From [Actinomadura] parvosata subsp. kistnae (GTDB lineage Bacteria; Actinomycetota; Actinomycetes; Streptosporangiales; Streptosporangiaceae): a stretch of DNA of 64,000 nt. The notes below the pieces were generated by a model that saw only the letters and a program-made list of their open reading frames with translations, was not told the origin of the DNA and ran no database searches. Location: assembly GCF_900323885.1 (NCBI RefSeq), contig NZ_OOHJ01000015.1, positions 372,001 to 436,000 on the forward strand, in the 5' to 3' direction. Shown here one piece after another: positions 41,280 through 50,183 of this stretch (position 1 is the stretch's first letter; each line of letters starts with the position of its first letter). Both the position numbers and the translations under genes were made by a program.

Positions 41280-42185
41280 ATGCGCGCACGACCTGCCCTG
41301 GCCGCCCTGGCCGTGCTCCCGGCCCTGCTGCTGACCGGATGCGGCGGCGGTGACACCACCACGGCCACCTCGCCCACCTGCCCGAACGGGAAGATCCGCT
41401 TCGGCGTGGAGCCGTACGAGGACCCGGCCAAGCTCAAGCCCGCCTACGAGACGCTGGCCGCCGCGCTCCAGAAGACGCTGAACTGCCCGGTCGAGCTGAA
41501 GGTCGTCGAGGACTACTCGGCCGAGGTGCTGGCGATGCGCAACGGCCGGCTGGAAGTGGCGCAGTTCGGCCCGCTCGGGTACGTCTTCGCCAGCACCAAG
41601 GCCGACGCCCAGCCCGTCGCCTCCTTCGCCGACGCCAAGGGCGCCCTGACCACCTACACCGCCGGCATCTGGGTGCCCGCCGACTCGCCGATCACCTCCG
41701 TCAAGGACCTGAAGGGCAGGTCGCTGGCGCTGTCCAGCCCCGGCTCGACCTCGGGGGACGCACTCCCCCGTTACGCGCTCAAGACGCAGGGCGTGGCCGA
41801 GGCCGACGTCAGGATCGACTACGCGGGCGGCCACCCGGAGGCGCTGCTCGCCCTGACCAACGGCAAGGTGGACGCCGCCGAGATCAACAGCCAGCAGCTC
41901 GCCACCGTCCAGGCGGAAGGCGGCTTCGATCCCGCCAAGTATCGCCGGATCTGGACCTCCGACCCCATCCCGAACGACCCGATCACCGTGCACGGCAAGC
42001 TCGACCCCGCCGTGCGGCAGGCGATCACGTCGGCGCTGCTGAAGCTCGGGCCCGCCGACGTCGCCAAGGTCGGCGCGTTCCTCGACGTGGACCCGCCCGG
42101 GCCGCTCGTCGCCGTGCGCAAGGAGACGTACCAGCCGCTGTTCGACCTGGCCACCGCCCTCGACCTGACCGAGAAGGACGTATGA
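41280..42185 (+). CDS. phnD: phosphonate ABC transporter substrate-binding lipoprotein
   Basis: 301 residues. A lipoprotein signal ends in LPALLLTGCGGG, so Cys21 or so is lipidated. The mature protein is a PhnD-type periplasmic binding protein: IRFGVEPYEDPAKLKPAYETLAAALQKTLNCPVELKVVEDYSAEVLAMRNGRLEVAQFGPLGYVFA, with later SLALSSPGSTSGDALPRYAL. It captures phosphonate or phosphite for import. CCAGGAG precedes the ATG, and its stop overlaps phnC as ATGA. Confidence 0.92.
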   Translation: MRARPALAALAVLPALLLTGCGGGDTTTATSPTCPNGKIRFGVEPYEDPAKLKPAYETLAAALQKTLNCPVELKVVEDYSAEVLAMRNGRLEVAQFGPLGYVFASTKADAQPVASFADAKGALTTYTAGIWVPADSPITSVKDLKGRSLALSSPGSTSGDALPRYALKTQGVAEADVRIDYAGGHPEALLALTNGKVDAAEINSQQLATVQAEGGFDPAKYRRIWTSDPIPNDPITVHGKLDPAVRQAITSALLKLGPADVAKVGAFLDVDPPGPLVAVRKETYQPLFDLATALDLTEKDV

Positions 42186-43000
42186 CCATGACCTCGCCGA
42201 CGTGGCCCGCCCCTCCAGGGGCGGCGGCGCGAGTCGGTGGAGCCGCGTTGCAGGTGCGCGGGCTGCGGAAGTCGTTCGCCGGCCGGACCGTCCTGGACGG
42301 TCTCGACCTGAGCCTCGCGCCCGGCGAGTTCCTCGCCCTGCTCGGCGCGAACGGCAGCGGCAAGTCCACCGCGCTGCGCTGCGTCGTCGGCCTGGAGCGC
42401 CCCGACGCGGGCGAGATCCTGGTGCACGGCCGGCCCGCCGACACCGCCCCGCCGCACCGCCGGATGGCGATGATCTTCCAGCAGATCCACCTCGTCCACC
42501 GCCGCACCGCGCTGGACAACGTCTGCGCCGGCGCCCTCGGACGGCTGCCGCTGCGCCGCTCGCTCACCCCGCTCCTGTTCCCGCGCGAGCTGCGCGAGGA
42601 GGCCATGGTGTGCCTGGACCGCGTGGGCATGGCCGGCCGGGCCGCCGAGCCGGCCGGGCGGCTGTCGGGCGGCCAGCGTCAGCGGGTCGCGATCGCCCGC
42701 GCCCTGTGCCAGCGGGCGGAGATCATCCTGGCCGACGAGCCGGTCTCCGCCCTCGACCCGGCCGCGGCCGAGCAGGTGGTCGCGCTCCTCGCCGACCTCG
42801 CCCACGAGCAGGGCCTGGCCGTCGCCGCCGTGCTGCACCAGCCCGACCTGGCCCGCCGGCACGCCGACCGCGTCACGGGGCTCCTGCATGGCCGCGCCAC
42901 GCTCGACACCCCGGCCGCCGCCCTCACCGCTGCCGACCTCGCCACCTTGTACGCCCCCGATCACCAGCACCACCCGGACGCCGACCAGGAGCACCAGTGA
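42182..43000 (+). CDS. phnC: phosphonate ABC transporter ATP-binding protein
   Basis: 272 residues. Walker A LLGANGSGKSTALRCVVGL, Q-loop MIFQQIHLVHRRTALDNVCAGALGRLP (the PhnC-specific pattern), signature LSGGQRQRVAIARAL, Walker B IILADEPVSALDP and switch HQPDLARRHADRVTGL are all intact. It powers uptake of phosphonates with PhnD and PhnE. The C-terminus is His-rich (DHQHHPDADQEHQ). Overlaps both neighbours by 4 bases. Confidence 0.94.
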   Translation: MTMTSPTWPAPPGAAARVGGAALQVRGLRKSFAGRTVLDGLDLSLAPGEFLALLGANGSGKSTALRCVVGLERPDAGEILVHGRPADTAPPHRRMAMIFQQIHLVHRRTALDNVCAGALGRLPLRRSLTPLLFPRELREEAMVCLDRVGMAGRAAEPAGRLSGGQRQRVAIARALCQRAEIILADEPVSALDPAAAEQVVALLADLAHEQGLAVAAVLHQPDLARRHADRVTGLLHGRATLDTPAAALTAADLATLYAPDHQHHPDADQEHQ

Positions 43001-43824
43001 GCACCAGCACGGGCGCGCTGCCGCCGGACAGCCGCCTCACCCCGCCCCGCCGGCGCCCGGTCACCACGGTCACCGCCGCCGTCACCGTGGCCGTCGTGCT
43101 CGCCCACGTGCTGGCCTGGAACGGCACCGAGTTCTCCCCCGCCGCCCTCGTCCAGGGCTGGCGCGGGATGGCCGACTTCGCCGGGCAGGCCCTGCCGCCG
43201 GACCTGTCGTGGGACGGGGTGCTGCGGCCCGGCCTCCAGGCGGCGCTCGTCACGCTGGGCATCGGCCTGCTGGGCACCACGTTCTCGGTGCCGTTCGCGC
43301 TGGTGCTGGCGCTGCTCGCGGCGCGGACGACGGCGCCGAACCGCTGGGCCTACCAGGCGGCCCGCTCGGTGCTGTCGTTCCTGCGCGCCGTGCCGGACGT
43401 CGTGTTCGCGCTGGTCTTCGTCACCGCCGTGGGGCTCGGCCCGTTCGCCGGCGTGCTGGCGCTGATCTTCCACAACACGGGGGTGATGGGCAAGCTGTGG
43501 GCCGAGGCGATGGAGGAGATCGACCTCGGCCCGCGCGACGCGCTGCGCGTCGGCGGCGCGTCGGGCGTCCAGGCCGCGGCGCACGCGGTGCTGCCCGCCG
43601 TGCTCCCGCAGTTCGTGGGGCTGCTGCTCTACCGCTTCGACGTGAACGTGCGCTCGTCCCTGGTGCTCGGCCTGGTGGGCGCGGGCGGCATCGGCTTCCT
43701 GGTCAACCAGTCGATCAAGCTCTTCCGGTTCGACGAGATGGTGACGCACCTGGCGATCGTCATGGTGCTCGTGGTCGCGGTGGACCAGCTCTCGGCGTAC
43801 GTGCGCCGCCGCGTCGGAGGTTAG
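42997..43824 (+). CDS. phnE: phosphonate ABC transporter permease
   Basis: 275 residues with about six membrane helices; the BPD_transp_1 loop reads RDALRVGGASGVQAAAHAVLPAVLPQFVGLLLYRFDVNVRSSLVLGLVGAGGIGFLV, typical of PhnE. ARSVLSFLRAVPDVVFALVFVTAVGLGPFAGVLAL is also characteristic. GTG start overlaps the phnC stop (GTGA) with CAGGAG upstream. Last gene of the operon, 8 bases from the convergent SDR stop. Confidence 0.93.
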   Translation: MSTSTGALPPDSRLTPPRRRPVTTVTAAVTVAVVLAHVLAWNGTEFSPAALVQGWRGMADFAGQALPPDLSWDGVLRPGLQAALVTLGIGLLGTTFSVPFALVLALLAARTTAPNRWAYQAARSVLSFLRAVPDVVFALVFVTAVGLGPFAGVLALIFHNTGVMGKLWAEAMEEIDLGPRDALRVGGASGVQAAAHAVLPAVLPQFVGLLLYRFDVNVRSSLVLGLVGAGGIGFLVNQSIKLFRFDEMVTHLAIVMVLVVAVDQLSAYVRRRVGG

Positions 43825-43832
43825 CGCGCGGG

Positions 43833-44417
43833 TCACACGGCCAGCGTGCGGCCGCGCGCGCCGCCCTCCACGGCCTGGACGTAGACGCGGGCGACGTCGG
43901 CCGCCGGGGTGCCGCCGGCGGGGTCCATGCCCAGGTCGAGAAGGGTTTCGCGGACCCAGCCCGGGCTGACGGCGTTCAGCCGGATCCCGCGCGGCATCTC
44001 GATCGCGGCGGCCCCGACGAACGCCTCCAGGCCGGCGTTGACGAGGTGCCCGAGCGAGCTGCCCGGGATGGGTGCGGCGAAGCGCCCGCTGGTGATCGTG
44101 ACGGAGCCGCCGTCACGCACGTGGGCGAGTGCTCCGCGCACCAGCGTCACCTGGCCGATGAGCTTGCCCTGGAGCCCGCGCCAGTAGTCCTCGTCGGACG
44201 GCGTGTCCAGGGGGCTGAGGCCGCCGCTGGCGGCGCAGCACACGACCGCGTCCACCGGGCCGGTCCCGGCGAGCAGGGCGCCGATGGAGGCGGGGTCGTC
44301 CATGTCCACGCGGGGTGAGGTGTTGCGGGACGCGCGGACCACGTCGTGGCGCGCCTCCAGTGCCCGGGCGACCGCGCCGCCGATGGTTCCCGTCGCACCG
44401 ATCACGATGACTTTCAC
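43833..44417 (-). CDS. short SDR-family protein lacking the YxxxK pair
   Basis: 194 residues. KVIVIGATGTIGGAVARALEARHDVVRASRN is the NADP-binding Rossmann motif and DAVVCCAASGGLSPL the NAAG-like strand. After the catalytic Ser (VTITSGRFA) the usual YxxxK is replaced by GHLVNAGLEAFVGAAAIEMPRGIRLNAVSPGWV, as in a known subgroup of short SDRs of unclear activity. GTG 44417 follows GGAGGAG. The divergent XRE regulator at 44549 probably controls it, a frequent actinomycete pairing. Confidence 0.87.
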   Translation of the reverse strand: MKVIVIGATGTIGGAVARALEARHDVVRASRNTSPRVDMDDPASIGALLAGTGPVDAVVCCAASGGLSPLDTPSDEDYWRGLQGKLIGQVTLVRGALAHVRDGGSVTITSGRFAAPIPGSSLGHLVNAGLEAFVGAAAIEMPRGIRLNAVSPGWVRETLLDLGMDPAGGTPAADVARVYVQAVEGGARGRTLAV

Positions 44418-44548
44418 GCTGCTCCTCCGTTGGTAAGGGGTTCGCAGGACAGACTGCGGCCGGCCGGCGGATCTCAGCCAGCCATCCGCCGTGCCTACAC
44501 CTGACAGGTGCAGGCACCGCGCCCCGCCGACCGGCGATACTGGCCCGT

Positions 44549-45439
44549 ATGGACACATCGGGTGAGCTGGGCGAGTTCCTGCGATCGCGACGGGCGCGGC
44601 TGCGTCCCGAGGACGCCGGGCTGCCGACGTTCGGCGGCCGGCGCCGCGTGCCGGGGCTGCGGCGCGAGGAGCTGGCCCAGCTCGCCGGCGTGAGCGCCGG
44701 CTACTACACCCGCCTGGAGCAGGGGCAGAGCCCGAACGCCTCCGACGCCGTGCTCGACGCCGTCGCCCGCGTGCTGCGCCTGGACGAGGCCGAGCGGGCC
44801 CACCTGTACGCGCTGGCCAGGCCGAAGGCGAAGGCCCGGCCCCGGGCGGCCAGGCCCGAGCGGGCCCGGCCCGGCGTCCGGCTCATGATCGGCTCGTTCG
44901 GGGACGTGCCCGCGCTGGTCATGGGCCGCTTCCTCGACGTCCTCGCCTGGAACCCGATGGCGCACGCGCTGCTGGCCGGGCACCTCGCCTTCGACGCGCC
45001 CGGCCGGCCCGCCGACCGGCCCAACATCGCGCGGATGTTGTTCCTCGACCCGCACCTGCGGGAGCTGTACGGCGACTGGCCGGCCAAGGCCCGCTCGACG
45101 GTCGCGGACCTGCGGCTCATCGCGGGCCGGTATCCCGGCGCGCCGGGGCTGGCCGCCCTGGTGGGCGAGCTGACCGTGGGCAGCCCGGAGTTCGCGGCGC
45201 TGTGGGCGGCGCACGCGGTCGGCGACTGCGGCACCGACCCGCGCACCTACCACCATCCGGTGGTGGGCACGATGGAGCTGCTCACCGAGTTCATGACCCT
45301 GCCGAACGACGACGGGCAGCGCGTGGCCGTGTTCAACGCCGAGCCCGGCTCGCCGTCGGAGTCCGCGCTGAAGCTCCTCGCCGGCCTGACCGCCGCTCAG
45401 TGCCCGGCCGGGCTGGAGGCGCGCGAAGCCGGGCGGTGA
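44549..45439 (+). CDS. XRE regulator with MmyB-like ligand domain
   Basis: 296 residues. The N-terminal helix-turn-helix contains LGEFLRSRRARLRPEDAGL, RRVPGLRREELAQLAGVSAGYYTRLEQGQSPNASDAVLDAVARVLRLDEAERAHLYALA; the C-terminal MmyB-like PAS domain has LDVLAWNPMAHALL, FAALWAAHAV and GTMELLTEFMTLPNDDGQRVAVFNAEPGS. Such regulators bind fatty acids or other small ligands. It is divergent from the SDR, with 131 bases between the starts. Confidence 0.93.
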   Translation: MDTSGELGEFLRSRRARLRPEDAGLPTFGGRRRVPGLRREELAQLAGVSAGYYTRLEQGQSPNASDAVLDAVARVLRLDEAERAHLYALARPKAKARPRAARPERARPGVRLMIGSFGDVPALVMGRFLDVLAWNPMAHALLAGHLAFDAPGRPADRPNIARMLFLDPHLRELYGDWPAKARSTVADLRLIAGRYPGAPGLAALVGELTVGSPEFAALWAAHAVGDCGTDPRTYHHPVVGTMELLTEFMTLPNDDGQRVAVFNAEPGSPSESALKLLAGLTAAQCPAGLEAREAGR

Positions 45440-45608
45440 CCGCTCCCGGCCTGCTGCACCAGCTCGTACACGTGCCCTCTGAGCTGCGCGAAGCGCGGCA
45501 GCGAGCGGCCGCCCGCGCGCAGGTCCGCCGGGCCGGACCGGGCGGAGGCGTCACACCGCCGGCAACATCGCGATCCACGTGCCGGGGGCGGCAGTGCGAG
45601 CGGGGCGG

Positions 45609-46223
45609 TCAGCGGCGGAGGGCGACCAGCTCCCCCTTGCCGAGGTTGAGCGTGGTGACGGTCAGGGCCGGCTCGGCGAGGAGCAGGTCGCGGAGCGGGG
45701 CGATCTCGTCCGGATGGGACAGGGCGTTGTCGGCCACGAGCACGCCGCCCTCGCGCAGCACCCGGTAGGGGTGGGGCCACCAGGACGGGTACTCGGTGCG
45801 TTCGGCGTCGAGAAAGAGCAGGTCGACCGAGCCGTCCGGCAGGCCGGCGAGCGCGGCGCCGCCGTCGGCGACCCGGAACTCCACGTGCTCGGCCAAACCG
45901 GCCTCGGCGGTGGTGCGGCGGGCGTGCTCCTGGGCGGCGGCGTCGGTGTCGAGGCTGAGGACGTGGCCGCCGGTCGCGCGGGCGGCGTCGGCCAGCCACA
46001 GCGTGGACACGCCGCGGGAGGTGCCGACCTCCACGACGGCCCGCGCCCCGACGCTCTGCGCCAGGAACCACAGGAACTCCCCCGCGTCGGGCTCCAGGAC
46101 CCGCCACCGGTCGAGCCGGTCCTGCTGGGCGGCGTCGTGCCGGGCCGCGGCTTCGTTCAGGGCCTCGATCGTCTTGCGTACTCTCTCGTCCACAGGAGAA
46201 GTGTGCCCTGGCCGCCGTTCCAT
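45609..46223 (-). CDS. O-methyltransferase-like SAM-dependent methyltransferase
   Basis: About 204 residues. ARAVVEVGTSRGVSTLWLADAARATGGHVLSLDTD is the SAM-binding region of the caffeoyl-CoA O-methyltransferase-like group; DLLFLDAERTEYPSWWPHPYRVLREGGVLVADNALSHPDE holds the metal-ligand Asp residues. Substrate unknown. Start uncertain: ATG 46223 is taken, GTG 46193 (VDERVRKTIEAL) fits conservation equally, and neither has a clear ribosome binding site. The 169 bases between this gene's stop and the XRE gene hold no recognisable feature. Confidence 0.85.
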   Translation of the reverse strand: MERRPGHTSPVDERVRKTIEALNEAAARHDAAQQDRLDRWRVLEPDAGEFLWFLAQSVGARAVVEVGTSRGVSTLWLADAARATGGHVLSLDTDAAAQEHARRTTAEAGLAEHVEFRVADGGAALAGLPDGSVDLLFLDAERTEYPSWWPHPYRVLREGGVLVADNALSHPDEIAPLRDLLLAEPALTVTTLNLGKGELVALRR

Positions 46224-46260
46224 CACTGCCCCAGGAGGCACCTGCGGCCGCCGGGAAGAG

Positions 46261-49053
46261 CTACGCCGAGCGTGAGCAGGACAGGGGTGGCCGCGCCTGT
46301 GCCGACTGGAGCAGCTTGGCGCTGATCTGCTTGCGGGAGACGATGCCGAGCTTGGCGAACACCTTGCGCAGGTGCCACTCGACAGTGTGCGGGCTGATGA
46401 ACAGCTGCGCGCCGATCTCGGGATTGGTCAGCCCCTCACCGGCGAGCCGGGCGATCTGCGCCTCCTGCGCGGTGAGCGCGGCCCGCTCCTCCACGGCCCG
46501 CCTGCGCACGGTCTCGCCGGTGGCCGAGAGCTCGCGCCTGGCGCGCTCGGCGAACGCCTCCACCCCCATCTCGGCCAGCGACTCGTACGCGATGCCGAGC
46601 TGCTCGCGCGCGTCGACGCGGCGGCCCTCCCTGCGCAGCCACTCGCCGTAGAGCAGATGGGCGCGGGCGAGCGTGGTGCGGACCTCGGTCCGGCCGAGCC
46701 GCTCGATCGCCTCGCGGTACAGGGCCTCGGCGGCCTGGCCCTCGCTCACCTGGGCGCGCGCGCAGGCGGAGGTGCCGAGCGCCCAGTCGGTGCCGGTGGC
46801 CTGCGCCATCTCGTCGAGCGTGCGGGCGACCTCGGCGGCGCGGGCCCGCCGCCCGCTCCTGGCGGCGGCCTCGACGAGCTCGACCATGGACCTCATGTAC
46901 GTGCCGCCGAGCTCCTGGGGGTGCTCGGCGCCGCGTTCGGCCGCCACGTACGCCTCCTCGTAGCGGCCGAGGCCGTTGCCGAGCACGGCGTTCGCCCATT
47001 GGGTGGCGGTGCGCACCTTGCCCTCCCCCTGGATGGCGGTGTCGCGGGTGATGGCCTCGCTGACCTGGCGCATCGTGGCCTCCCTGCCGCGCCACGCCTC
47101 CAGGACGAGGGCCGCGTACTGGGCCAGGAAGCGGCTGCCCGTCACCTCGCCGATCGTGGCCGCCTCGGCCACCAGCGTTTCCGCGACGCTCAGCTCACCG
47201 GCCAGGACGCGGTTCGCGACGAGCATGTGCAGCGCCGACGGCAGCACGGACAAAGCGCCCGTCTCCCGGGCGAGGCCGGCCAGCCGCGCGGAGAGCACGG
47301 ACCAGCTGTCGAAGTCCCACACGTTGTGGGCCATCCGGGAGGCGAACGGCAGCCAGCCGAGCCCTTCCTCCCTGGTCACCGCGTCGGCGCGGAAGGCGTC
47401 GAGGGCCCGGCGCACCAGCGGCACGCCCGCCGCGTACCCCTCGGTGGCCGACCGGGCCACGCCGTTCAGCAGCAGGTCGTGGCGGGGCGGCGGCGGGCCG
47501 GGGGGCGCGGCGAGCGTGGCCGCGGCGATGTCGGCGGCCTGGGCGCCGTCGGGCAGGTGGCCGGCGGTCATGGCGGCGTTCAGCGCGTCGCGGTAGGTCT
47601 CGCGGGCCAGGCCCGCGTCCAGCGGCTCCAGCCGCTTGCCGGCCTTGAGCAGCAGCGGCAGGGAGGCGCCGGCGCTGGTGGAGGCGAACGTGATCTGGCC
47701 GCGCAGCAGGTCGGCCTGGGCGCGGTCGCGCTCGTCGAGCGGGCTCAGCTCCGCCGCGTCCAGCAGCTCGTACGCGGCGTCGAACCCGCCGGCCCGGTAC
47801 TTGGCCCTGGCCGCGGCCAGCCCTCTGAGGCCGCGGCGCGCCGGATCGGGCGTCAGCTCGGCGGCCCGCTCCAGGAACGCCGCCGCCGCGGCCACGCCGC
47901 CGCGCGCCTGCGCCCGGCCGGCCGAGCGCTCCAGCTCGGCGGCCACCTCCTCGTCGGGGCCCGCCACCGCGTTGGCGAGGTGCCAGGCGCGCCGGTCGGG
48001 GTCGGCGTCGGGGTCGGTGGCGTCGGCCAGCGCGCGGTGCACCCGCTGCCGGTCCTCCAGCGCGGCCACCCGGTAGGTCGCCGAGCGGACGAGGGGGTGG
48101 CGGAAGCGCACCCGTGTGCCGATGGTGATCAGCCCGGCCGCCTCCGCCGGCGCCGCCGCGCTCGCCTCGATGCCGAGCAGCTTGGCCGCCCGGGTCAGCA
48201 GGGTGACGTCGCCCACCGGCTCGGCCGCGGCGATGAGCAGGAGCTGCTGCGTCTCGGGCGGCAGCGGGCGGAAGCGGCGCAGGAAGCTCTGCTCGATCTG
48301 GCCGGCCAGCGGCCGGGTGTCGGGCCGGCCGAACCCGCCCGCCAGCTCCGCCGCGCTCAGCCCGCGCGGCAGCTCCAGCAGGGCCAGCGGGTTGCCCTGC
48401 GCCTCGGCCACGATGCGGTCCCTGACCCGCTCGTCGAGCCGGCCGGGCGTCACCGAGTCGAGCAGGGCGCGGGCGTCGGTGTCGTTCAGCCGCGTCACCT
48501 CGATCTGCGGCAGCCCGGTCAGCTCGCTGTCCAGGCAGGGCTCGCGGACGGCGAGCACCAGCCCGACCCGCTCGGCGAGCAGGCGCCGCGCCACGAACGC
48601 GAGGGTCTGCGCGGAGACCTGGTCCAGCCACTGCGCGTCGTCGACGAGGCACACCAGCGGCTCCTGCTCGGACACGTCGGACAGCAGGCTCAGCACCGCC
48701 AGCCCGACCAGGAAACGGTCGGGCGGCGTGCCCGCGCTCAGGCCGAACGCCGTGGCCAGCGCGGCGCGCTGCGGCGCGGGCAGCCGGTCGAGGCGGTCGA
48801 GGAACGGGGCGCAGAGCTGGTGCAGCCCGCCGTAGGCCAGCTCCATCTCCGACTCCACGCCGGCCGCCCTGGCGATGCGGCAGCCGGCCGCGTTGTCGCG
48901 GGCGTGCTCCAGCAGCGCGGTCTTGCCGATGCCGGCCTCGCCGCGCAGCACCAGCACCGCGCTGCGGCCGGCCTGCACGGTGGCGACGAGCCGGTCCAGG
49001 GCCTCGCGTTCGAGCCGCCGGCCGCGCAGCGACGATCGGGCTTCCCTGCTCAT
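46261..49053 (-). CDS. LAL-type LuxR regulator with AAA ATPase domain
   Basis: 930 residues. Near the N-terminus LRGRRLEREALDRLVATVQAG leads to Walker A LRGEAGIGKTALLEHA and Walker B PLVCLVDDAQWLDQVSAQTLAFVARRL. A long TPR-like helical middle follows, and a LuxR helix-turn-helix ends the protein (LTAQEAQIARLAGEGLTNPEIGAQLFISPHTVEWHLRKVFAKLGIVSRKQI). LAL regulators are ATP-dependent activators of sugar use or secondary metabolism. ATG 49053 is the family-consistent start, though its GGAGG is 13 bases away. A deletion derivative of a similar gene lies divergently at 49244. Confidence 0.92.
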   Translation of the reverse strand: MSREARSSLRGRRLEREALDRLVATVQAGRSAVLVLRGEAGIGKTALLEHARDNAAGCRIARAAGVESEMELAYGGLHQLCAPFLDRLDRLPAPQRAALATAFGLSAGTPPDRFLVGLAVLSLLSDVSEQEPLVCLVDDAQWLDQVSAQTLAFVARRLLAERVGLVLAVREPCLDSELTGLPQIEVTRLNDTDARALLDSVTPGRLDERVRDRIVAEAQGNPLALLELPRGLSAAELAGGFGRPDTRPLAGQIEQSFLRRFRPLPPETQQLLLIAAAEPVGDVTLLTRAAKLLGIEASAAAPAEAAGLITIGTRVRFRHPLVRSATYRVAALEDRQRVHRALADATDPDADPDRRAWHLANAVAGPDEEVAAELERSAGRAQARGGVAAAAAFLERAAELTPDPARRGLRGLAAARAKYRAGGFDAAYELLDAAELSPLDERDRAQADLLRGQITFASTSAGASLPLLLKAGKRLEPLDAGLARETYRDALNAAMTAGHLPDGAQAADIAAATLAAPPGPPPPRHDLLLNGVARSATEGYAAGVPLVRRALDAFRADAVTREEGLGWLPFASRMAHNVWDFDSWSVLSARLAGLARETGALSVLPSALHMLVANRVLAGELSVAETLVAEAATIGEVTGSRFLAQYAALVLEAWRGREATMRQVSEAITRDTAIQGEGKVRTATQWANAVLGNGLGRYEEAYVAAERGAEHPQELGGTYMRSMVELVEAAARSGRRARAAEVARTLDEMAQATGTDWALGTSACARAQVSEGQAAEALYREAIERLGRTEVRTTLARAHLLYGEWLRREGRRVDAREQLGIAYESLAEMGVEAFAERARRELSATGETVRRRAVEERAALTAQEAQIARLAGEGLTNPEIGAQLFISPHTVEWHLRKVFAKLGIVSRKQISAKLLQSAQARPPLSCSRSA

Positions 49054-49243
49054 TTCAGGCACCGCCTCCACCCACGGAACGAGGACGCCGAATGGGAGGG
49101 AGGCGACCGGTTTTGATTTTATGTGGCGCGGTGCCCGCGCCGGTCGTCCGATGATCCGTCGAATCGGCGGCACGTACGGTGACCTGCGCGCGTGCACCGT
49201 CTCTCGCATCTGATGAATGATTCACGCGTCGGACGGGGGGCGG

Positions 49244-50014
49244 GTGACCCGAGACGCGGGGTCCCCGGCGATCGTCGGGCGGTCGGCGCAGCTCCAGGCG
49301 CTCACCACGTTGCTGGACGACGCCACGCGGCGGCGCCCTCGTGGTGCGGGGCGAGGCCGGCATCGGCAAGTCCGCGCTGTGGAGCCGGGCGTGCGCGCCG
49401 GCCGAGGAGCGCGGCATGCGGGTGCTGACCACCACGGGCGTGCAGGCCGAGATGGAGCTCCCCTACGCCGGGATCACCCACCTGTTCCGCCGGCTGCCCG
49501 AGCTGACCGTCTCCGGGGAGGAGTCGCCGTTCCGGGTGGGGGTCGAGGTGCTCGACCTGCTCGGCCGCCTCGACCGGCCGGTCCTGCTGGCCGTGGAGGA
49601 CGCCCACTGGCTCGACCGGGCGAGCTGGGAGATGCTGACGTTCGTGGCGCGCCGCCTGGAGCCCGACCCGGTGGCGCTCGTGCTCACCGCCCGCGACGGC
49701 GGGGACGTCGACCGGCTCCTGGCCGCCGCCGCGCTGCCGGAGCTGCCGCTCGACCCGCTCGACCCGGATCAGGCCGGCGCGCTGCTCGCGAGCTGCCGGC
49801 CGCCGGCGAGACGGCGCGCCGGCGTGCCGCCGAGACCGGCGACCGGCTGACGCCGCACGAGACGCAGGTCGTCCGGCTGGTACGCCAGGGCCTGACGAAC
49901 AGGGAGATCGCCGCCCGCCTCTACGTCAGCCCGCGCACCGTCGAGTACCACCTGGGCAAGGTGTTCACCAAGCTCGGCATCACCTCCCGCCGCCAGCTCG
50001 GACGGGCCTCGTGA
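49244..50014 (+). pseudogene. internally deleted remnant of a LAL regulator
   Basis: Three frame segments. An N-terminal piece (SPAIVGRSAQLQALTTLLDDA) is followed after a one-base shift near 49332 by an intact AAA segment (VVRGEAGIGKSALWSRA, PVLLAVEDAHWLDRASWEMLTFVARRL). At about 49790 the frame changes again straight into the C-terminal linker and LuxR helix-turn-helix (ELPAAGETARRRAAETGDRLTPHETQVVRLVRQGLTNREIAARLYVSPRTVEYHLGKVFTKLGITSRRQL). A full gene would be about 900 codons, so roughly 600 codons are missing. It probably makes no normal regulator. Confidence 0.82.
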
Positions 50015-50183
50015 CCGGCGGGCCGGACTACCGGTGGCGCCTGCGTGAGGTGATGGCCGCGCGGGGGCTGTTCTCGAGGCCCTGCTGGACATCCTCGGCT
50101 GCGCCATGGACGACCTCATCGAGCCGCTGCCGGCCCGGACCGGCCGCCGGGGCGGACCAGGCCGCTCTCGTACGCCAGGATGA
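50011..50183 (+). pseudogene. internally deleted remnant of a small HTH regulator
   Basis: A GTG at 50011 overlapping the LAL remnant stop begins DYRWRLREVMAARGLFS, the N-terminus of a small actinomycete helix-turn-helix family. After a frame change near 50072 comes ALLDILGCAMDDLIEPLPA, the C-terminal part of the same family. About 35 residues in between, including the recognition helix, are gone. The end overlaps the 3' end of the convergent response regulator. Family recognised from memory. Confidence 0.6.

Noticed and set aside
45440..45608. A degenerate gene in the gap after the XRE regulator
   Set aside because: Some amphipathic-looking translation exists on the minus strand, but there is no start, domain or conserved motif.
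49217..50014. A single intact 265-residue regulator
   Set aside because: The segment between the N-terminus and the LuxR domain in that frame is Arg/Gly/Pro shadow sequence, whereas the AAA motifs lie in another frame; a deletion remnant fits better.
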